The position numbers were made by a program, and so were the translations under genes. Positions 59,551-62,000 of a stretch of DNA of 62,000 bases are shown here, piece after piece; the stretch's first letter is position 1, and the number at the start of each line of letters is the position of its first letter. The notes below the pieces were generated by a model. The model was not told the DNA's origin. It searched no databases and saw only the letters and a list, made by a program, of their open reading frames with translations. Source of the DNA: Neocallimastix lanati (nom. inval.) (taxonomy: Eukaryota; Neocallimastigomycota; Neocallimastigomycetes; Neocallimastigales; Neocallimastigaceae); the NCBI GenBank assembly GCA_016946835.1, contig JACVTC010000016.1:1590001-1652000 (forward strand), written 5' to 3'.

Positions 59551-61770
59551 ATGTTAACAATTAATACATCTGAATGCTCTGAGATGAGCACTATCTCGAA
59601 ATTCCAAAATCCATCTTATTATTATGTATTTAAGATAAATAATGAAATTCAAATTCAGGAGTTATTGAAAGAATTAGTAATTATTATTCAGCAAACCAAT
59701 AGCCAGAACTATCAGTTATTAATACAAACCTTATATTATATTTTGCGAAGAAGTAATATGATAGTAAAATATAATTATAAACCAAATAAAGTATATTTAT
59801 CATCAGATATTAAAAGAAGTGATTTAGCAGATTTTAATTATTTATTTATTTTGAATAAACAAATATTGTTTAAATTAAATTATAATACTTTTGAAGAACT
59901 TTTAAAAAATAATAATAAATTACAATTTATTACTTATTATTTAAATTTAAATCAATATATCCCAGATCAAGCAATTTACACATCTAATAATAAATATGAG
60001 TTACTATTAGTTATAAGTAAATTGAATAGAAATGAGGAAACTAAAAAAATATGCTATGACCCAATAATTCAAAATGATAATTTAAGTAAAAGTAATAATC
60101 CTTTTAAATTGTTAAATAATAAAAGTATTTCAAATATTAATCAAAGAACTTTATCAATTAAAAATAACAGAAAGATAAAAGAAACAAAAATATTAAGAAA
60201 GAAGGAAAGCATTCATAATATTACTAATAATGATTCTTTTATTACTAAGAAAAAGGAGGGTAATAAAGGAAAAGCATTGAAATATTTGAAAAAGAAAAAT
60301 TTAAGTATAAAAGGATTAAATATAAAAAGAGGTACTATTCATGGTAATTTGAAAAAAATGAATGATGAATTGATATCAAAATATTATTTTTATCAGGAAG
60401 GATTGGGTCATTTCAAAGTTTTAGTGAATCATTCTTGTTTATTCACGGATAATCAAATGAATTTGGATGGTTTATCAGATAAAGAAAAGGTTAAAATGTT
60501 TTTTAAAGGAAAATATTTTAAGAATTTATATCAAAAAATAAATGTTTTTCAAAATAATTTAAGAGATTATGTTAACAGTGAAAATCATGAAATTAAACAG
60601 GATAAAAATATTTCAAGTAATAAAATTTTAACCATAGGTCTTAAGAACTCAAAATCATTTAATAATTTACAAATGGATTATCCATCATTAAAAAAAATAA
60701 ATACCCTAAATTTATCATTATCTCAATCTAATTTAAGCGAAAAAAATACCATTAGAAATATAACGTTAAAATCTAATAATACAACTAAAGCAACTACAAA
60801 AAATAATGATAATAATGATAATAATAATAATAATAATGAAAATAATATTAACTATTTAAATTCTAAAAGTTCAAGTAGAACTGGTAACACAAATAATTTA
60901 AGCGACACTAATTTATTAAATACAAAATATCTATCTTTAGATAACATTGTATCCACTACTCAAATTACTGCAGTAAATGTTGAGAATCTACCTAATAGTA
61001 AATATAGTACAGAATTTAATCAATCTATTAAAAGTTTAAAAGACTCTACAGAAAATCGAATTTCAAAAGAAAATCCAAAAGAAAAAACAAAGGAAAATCC
61101 AAAGGAAAACCAACACAATACTGTAAATACCCCCACAAATAAGCAAACTAGAAATATTGATAAGGAAGTTTTTGACTTTAATAATAACAATAATGATTTA
61201 AAATCTAAATTTAATCAAGAATTTTCGTCTCAAAATAACTTGATTGAAAAAACCAATATTATATCATCAAATGAAATTGTTTCACCCTCAGTAACTTCAA
61301 ATTCTAATTCTGAAATAAATAATATTTCAACGGAACAAGTAAATTTGACATCATCTGCAAACTCTTCAAAAAGAAATAGAAGAAGTAAACACAATCGTTC
61401 ATCGGCTGTTTGCTTATCATCTAACGATATTAAAGGAATTTTAGAACAAACTAGGAAGAATGAAGTCCCATCCAATTCAAATTCAATGTCTTCTTATACA
61501 ATGGAGAGAAGTTTAAATGATTCAACAAAATATCAAAGGGGATATATCGCATCTAGTTCAACCATTTCAAAAGATTCTATGGAAAGGAGAAAATTATTAT
61601 CAAGAGATTATTATCATCCAACTCTTTCTACTTTAAGTAGTACCCCATTTTGTTATAGTGATTATTATCCAACTATACGTTTACCATTAATGCCAAGAAG
61701 TTCATCGTTTTATTCAACGAAACAACAAACACATCAACCATGGATTAATCCAAGCAAATTAAATGTTTAA
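59551..61770 (+). CDS. Asn/Ser-rich hypothetical protein, 739 residues
   Basis: Single exon, ATG preceded by an A-rich leader. The N-terminal ~165 residues are the least repetitive: IQIQELLKELVIIIQQTNSQ then LLIQTLYYILRRSNMIVKYN suggest paired helices, followed by FNYLFILNKQILFKLNYNTF. A Lys-rich basic stretch (about 200-265) precedes a second compact piece (about 275-350, YYFYQEGLGHFKVLVNHSCL, then KVKMFFKGKYFKNLYQKI). The remainder is disordered, with poly-Asn (about 415-425) and Ser/Asn/Lys repeats, a basic cluster SSKRNRRSKHNRSS (about 603-616) and a Ser/Tyr/Pro-rich end. No signal peptide or membrane segment. The composition suits a nuclear or cytoplasmic regulatory protein, but I recognise no family and assign no function. 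It is probably a real gene: long frame, biased codon use, clean boundaries. Confidence 0.7.
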   Translation: MLTINTSECSEMSTISKFQNPSYYYVFKINNEIQIQELLKELVIIIQQTNSQNYQLLIQTLYYILRRSNMIVKYNYKPNKVYLSSDIKRSDLADFNYLFILNKQILFKLNYNTFEELLKNNNKLQFITYYLNLNQYIPDQAIYTSNNKYELLLVISKLNRNEETKKICYDPIIQNDNLSKSNNPFKLLNNKSISNINQRTLSIKNNRKIKETKILRKKESIHNITNNDSFITKKKEGNKGKALKYLKKKNLSIKGLNIKRGTIHGNLKKMNDELISKYYFYQEGLGHFKVLVNHSCLFTDNQMNLDGLSDKEKVKMFFKGKYFKNLYQKINVFQNNLRDYVNSENHEIKQDKNISSNKILTIGLKNSKSFNNLQMDYPSLKKINTLNLSLSQSNLSEKNTIRNITLKSNNTTKATTKNNDNNDNNNNNNENNINYLNSKSSSRTGNTNNLSDTNLLNTKYLSLDNIVSTTQITAVNVENLPNSKYSTEFNQSIKSLKDSTENRISKENPKEKTKENPKENQHNTVNTPTNKQTRNIDKEVFDFNNNNNDLKSKFNQEFSSQNNLIEKTNIISSNEIVSPSVTSNSNSEINNISTEQVNLTSSANSSKRNRRSKHNRSSAVCLSSNDIKGILEQTRKNEVPSNSNSMSSYTMERSLNDSTKYQRGYIASSSTISKDSMERRKLLSRDYYHPTLSTLSSTPFCYSDYYPTIRLPLMPRSSSFYSTKQQTHQPWINPSKLNV

Positions 61771-62000
61771 AAGTTTAATTGAATAAATTAACAATAATAA
61801 ATTAAATTTGCACATAAATATTTAATAATAATACTAACAATTAATATTGAATGTGAATAATATTATATTATTAAAGCATTTGATAGAATATATAATCTAT
61901 AAATTGTTTTAATACAAATATATAGTGATTAATTAAAATATTGAATAATAAATAAAAATAAAAATAAAGTTTAAAATAATTTTTTTTTTTTTTTTTTTTT
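61771..62000. other. 3' flank of the Asn-rich gene
   Basis: A/T-rich, ending in a poly(T) run that reaches the window edge. Nothing else seen. Confidence 0.6.

Overview
The window is nuclear DNA from a fungus with an extremely AT-rich genome. Intergenic DNA is almost only A and T, full of homopolymer runs and A/T microsatellites. Genes sit as islands of better composition. Short introns (GTAAGT...TAG, GTATAA...AAG), an RGS protein ending in a CaaX box, a giant fungal-type GT4 glycosyltransferase, secreted LysM and Cys-rich proteins, and copia, gypsy and LINE debris together suggest an anaerobic gut fungus (Neocallimastigomycota). This assignment is an inference from composition and gene types, not from a marker gene.

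Layout. 1-2.5 kb: gene-free DNA ending in a near-perfect 196-bp tandem duplication directly upstream of an RGS-domain gene (2512-3423, +). 4.7-5.3 kb: decayed 3' end of a LINE (-). 5.85-8.2 kb: decayed Ty1/copia element between two related ~150-bp terminal repeats. 9351-18443 (-): an uninterrupted 3030-residue membrane glycosyltransferase, the dominant gene. 20.4-24 kb: two inverted copies of a SINE-like retroposon, one with a tRNA-like Pol III head, plus long microsatellites and hairpins. 26-29.3 kb: very decayed gypsy-like element (-). 31.6-32.5 kb: a 5'-truncated LINE with a long poly(A) tail and a perfect 15-bp target-site duplication. 33.3-37.2 kb: a LINE RT scrap, then two divergent genes for cell-surface or secreted proteins: a LysM plus phospholipase-A2-like protein (-) and a Cys-rich single-pass membrane protein (+). 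37.7-53.2 kb: a retroelement graveyard with four copia remnants, a gypsy RNase H remnant, and LTRs of a family with TGTAAAG/CTTTACA ends. One of these LTRs is a 703-bp solo LTR inserted exactly inside a copia gag frame. 54-57 kb: minisatellite and heptamer arrays around a decayed gene. 59551-61770 (+): an Asn/Ser-rich protein I do not recognise.

How the genes relate. There is no operon or obvious pathway. The intact genes concern signalling at the membrane (RGS), a membrane glycosyltransferase, and the secreted or surface layer (LysM, Cys-rich protein). Everything else is retroelement turnover and simple-sequence expansion. The best leads are the tRNA-headed SINE, the LysM plus PLA2-like gene with an in-frame stop, the 101-bp GC-rich island inside a copia remnant, the promoter duplications next to two genes, and the many in-frame stops in the retroelements that look like CAA to TAA changes.
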